64,000 nt of DNA from Sva-07 sp963717385 (GTDB lineage Bacteria; Actinomycetota; Acidimicrobiia; Acidimicrobiales; Ilumatobacteraceae), in NCBI GenBank assembly GCA_963717385.1, contig CAVQWE010000018.1, forward strand, positions 62,001 through 126,000. The letters run 5' to 3'. The position numbers were made by a program, and so were the translations under genes. Positions 61,957 through 64,000 of the stretch are shown here, piece after piece. Position 1 is the stretch's first letter. Each line of letters starts with the position of its first letter. The notes beneath the pieces are model-generated. The model was not told where the DNA came from, did not search any database, and worked only from the letters and a program-made list of their open reading frames with translations.

Positions 61957-61980
61957 AACATACCATACGGGTGTATTGTA
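61957..61980 (-). promoter_or_regulatory. TetR operator overlapping its own -10 box
   Basis: TATGTT (61957-61962, minus strand) is 6 nt before ATG 61950. Overlapping it, 61961-61980 reads TAC-N-ATAC-N4-GTAT-N-GTA, an inverted repeat matching at seven of ten positions. Binding would occlude the promoter. Confidence 0.6.
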
Positions 61981-62166
61981 AATGGACGGTGCACCAGGAG
62001 TGCGAGCCGTCGATGGTCGGGCGAATCTCGTCCAGCTCACACCGCAGTCGATCGAGATCGTCGCGGCGCCGGAGGGCCCGTGTGCGCTCACGTTGATCGG
62101 CGTCGGCCCGAAGGACGTCCGACGACTGATCGATCTGATCGCCCCGACAGCTGCGACCGCAGCGAA

Positions 62167-62500
62167 TACAGCCTCGAGGGATGGGCCGACGACCTGGTCG
62201 TGTTCTGCGACGCACTCGGGATCGAGCACCCGATCGTGCTCGGCAACTCGGCCCTCGGCATGGCGTCGCCCGCCGTCTACAACGAACACTGCATGCCGCT
62301 CTACAACCCGACACCGCAACCCCAGGCGTTCGCGAAGGCGGGCTTCCGGCAAGACCTCGCGATCAAGTTCCACGGTCTTGGCGGCATCTGGCACCGGATG
62401 GACCACCTCGACCCGTCGATCGTGACCTACGTGCCCTTCGAGAACGCCGGACACGGCGTCTGGCACGGACGCGCGGCCGCACGGTGCTGGTGGTCGACAA
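62167..62500 (+). pseudogene. Decayed alpha/beta hydrolase remnant
   Basis: With no start codon, one frame reads SLEGWADDLVVFCDALGIEH then PIVLGNSALGMASPAVYNEH, the region around the nucleophile elbow of an alpha/beta hydrolase, and then PLYNPTPQPQAFAKAGF and GGIWHRMDHLDPSIVTYVPF, ending FENAGHGVWHGR around the catalytic-histidine region. The N-terminus is lost and the elbow reads GNSALG where GHSMGG is typical. It lies in the ~600-bp gap between the TetR and cydC genes. Confidence 0.6.
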
Positions 62501-62556
62501 GGGCCAGGCGGTATGCCACCACACCGTCGGGGAGCCCGACGAGCAACGCGCCGTCG

Positions 62557-64000
62557 TCAGGTGGGGGTGGCCGTGGCGTCGGTGTGGTGGCCGAGGACGA
62601 TGGTGGTGCGCTCGGTGCAGTGGTCGAGCACGGTGGCGAGAACCTGACGGGCGGTGTCGGCGTCGAGGTTGGCGGTGGGTTCGTCGAGGACGACCACGTC
62701 GTGGCCCGCGAGCAGCACGCGTGCCAGGGCGAGGCGCTGTGCTTCGCCGCCGCTCATCGCCGAGCCACCCCGACCGAGTTGCGTGTCGAGCCCGGCGGGC
62801 AAGTGGTGATACCAGCCGCCGAGCCGGACGGCCTCGATGGCGTCGACGAGCTCATCGTCGGTTGCCGCGGGATGGGCGAGGCGGAGGTTCTCGCGCACCG
62901 TCGAATCGGCGATCCATGGCAGCTGCTGGATCCACGTGACGCGGCGACGCACGTCGGCGCCCGCGACATCGGCCACGTGAACCTCGTCGAGGTCGTAGGT
63001 CCCGGCACGCGGTTCGAGGAAGTCGACGAGCACGGCGGCGAGCGTCGACTTGCCCGAACCGCTGGGGCCCACGACGGTGAGATGTTCCGCCGGCGTCAGC
63101 CCGACCGACAGCGGGCCGAGGGCGTCGACGTCGGCGCCGGGCCAGCGCGCCACCACTTCGTCGAGCGTCACCACCGGGCGGTCACCGACCGCTTGTGGGT
63201 GTGCCGGCGGGGTGACCGGGTCGGCAAGGTCGATGACGGCAACGACGCGCTGCGCCGATCCGGCGATGGTCGGGACCGTGGCGGCCGCTTCGTTGACGGT
63301 GCCGACCAACTCCAGGATCGCCAGCGGCCACAACACGAGCACGCCGATGACGGGTCCGGACACCGACGGACCCATCGTGGCGATCGTGGCCAGTACGGCG
63401 GTTGCGGTCAGCAGCGGCGCGGCGCTGACGACACTTCCGGTGACCGCTCGGAGTCGCGCCCGGCGTCGCTCGAGTCCGTCGATCTCGATGGCCACCCGGT
63501 CGATCTCGAGCCGAGCCGATGCAAGCGTCCGGTTCGCCCAGAGCGCGTCGAGGGCCTCGGTGGTGGCGAGCACTCGACCGCCGAGCACGCCGCGGCGATC
63601 GTTGAGCGCCGGCCCGAGCGTCATCTCGCCACGGACGGTCATCGCGGGGACGATCAACCCGACCACCAACAGCGCTGCGAGCAGCACCAACCCGGCCGGA
63701 GCGTCGAGTGCCAGGGCGATCGTGAGGGCACCCAGCGCCGTGGCGGCGACCGCGACGATCGGGCCGAGCACCCGGACGAACAGGTCGAGCAGGCGGTCGA
63801 TGTCGGCGACGACGCGTTGCAGCAGGTCGCCGCGTTGCCAACCTGGAATGCCGGCGGGAGCCACCTCGGCGAGGCGGGCGACGACGGTGGCGCGGATCTC
63901 GGTGAGCGAGCGCAGCCCGGTGTCATGTGTGGCGAGCCGTTCGGCGTAGCGGAACACGCCCTTGCCGGTACCGAACGCGCGCACTCCCAAGATGGCGACC
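62557..64000 (-). CDS. cydC: Thiol reductant ABC exporter CydC-like protein, partial
   Basis: The frame is open to the right edge, so the N-terminal part of the membrane domain is missing; about 480 C-terminal residues are present. GTGKGVFRYAERLATHD and LLQRVVADIDRLLDLFVRVL are typical of CydC. Walker A GPSGSGKSTLA, QLPWIADSTVREN, signature MSGGEAQRLALARVL, Walker B VVVLDEPTANLDAD and H-loop GHH are all present. CydDC exports cysteine and glutathione and is needed for cytochrome bd assembly; cydD is expected just beyond the edge. Confidence 0.9.
   Translation of the reverse strand, partial: VAILGVRAFGTGKGVFRYAERLATHDTGLRSLTEIRATVVARLAEVAPAGIPGWQRGDLLQRVVADIDRLLDLFVRVLGPIVAVAATALGALTIALALDAPAGLVLLAALLVVGLIVPAMTVRGEMTLGPALNDRRGVLGGRVLATTEALDALWANRTLASARLEIDRVAIEIDGLERRRARLRAVTGSVVSAAPLLTATAVLATIATMGPSVSGPVIGVLVLWPLAILELVGTVNEAAATVPTIAGSAQRVVAVIDLADPVTPPAHPQAVGDRPVVTLDEVVARWPGADVDALGPLSVGLTPAEHLTVVGPSGSGKSTLAAVLVDFLEPRAGTYDLDEVHVADVAGADVRRRVTWIQQLPWIADSTVRENLRLAHPAATDDELVDAIEAVRLGGWYHHLPAGLDTQLGRGGSAMSGGEAQRLALARVLLAGHDVVVLDEPTANLDADTARQVLATVLDHCTERTTIVLGHHTDATATPT

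Noticed and set aside
1..64000. tRNA, rRNA or transposase genes
   Set aside because: I found no tRNA-like cloverleaf ends, no rRNA segments and no transposase or integrase motifs; a dedicated RNA search was not possible.

Overview
The window is a gene-dense stretch of a high-GC Gram-positive chromosome. An rplI-dnaB pair, an F420-type luciferase-like oxidoreductase, many TetR, P450 and MFS genes, and frequent leaderless GTG/ATG starts behind TANNNT -10 boxes all point to an actinobacterium. The style fits Acidimicrobiia (Ilumatobacter-like), but that placement is inference. I see no tRNA, rRNA, CRISPR array, prophage or insertion sequence.

Layout. 1-2 kb: end of rplI, then a leader with four TCCACA cores (DnaA-box-like) and dnaB. 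2-9 kb: two PLP enzymes, a large membrane protein with a lysylphosphatidylglycerol-synthase-like domain, purEK and a methyltransferase. 9-14.5 kb: pirin, MFS exporter, GNAT, trmB, an azlCD exporter and a PH-SHOCT membrane protein. 14.5-18.6 kb: a minus-strand catabolic operon (D-aminoacylase-like amidohydrolase, TauD-type dioxygenase, class III aminotransferase). 18.7-29.7 kb: DUF389 protein, P450, GNAT plus a HIT remnant, drug MFS, ROK kinase, Baeyer-Villiger monooxygenase and a KtrAB-type potassium system. 30-38 kb: lipoprotein, engB, a KAS III-like enzyme, LLM oxidoreductase, a divergent TetR/MMPL pair, a DM13 protein and a PhyH dioxygenase. 38-42 kb: a four-gene ABC-2 exporter operon. 42-52 kb: geranylgeranyl-reductase-like flavoprotein, an ECF sigma overlapping a VOC protein, a CmcJ-type oxygenase, HAD, SDR, nitronate monooxygenase, a second class III aminotransferase and a 2-hydroxyacid dehydrogenase. 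52-59 kb: an alternative sigma factor divergent from a complete seven-gene Mrp Na+/H+ antiporter operon. 59-64 kb: a small regulator, two gene remnants, a TetR-amidohydrolase unit and part of cydC.

Four themes cut across the genes. (1) About eighteen genes start 6-8 nt after a TANNNT box with no Shine-Dalgarno, so leaderless initiation seems common. (2) Several convergent pairs end in palindromes that carry a TGA stop on both strands, and some of these palindromes share arm or core sequence at distant sites. (3) About ten otherwise intact genes are broken by one base, nearly always one extra base; this looks more like assembly error than decay, so those genes are annotated as single loci. (4) Operons are tight, with ATGA/GTGA overlaps in the ABC, Mrp, purEK, azlCD and ECF-VOC units.
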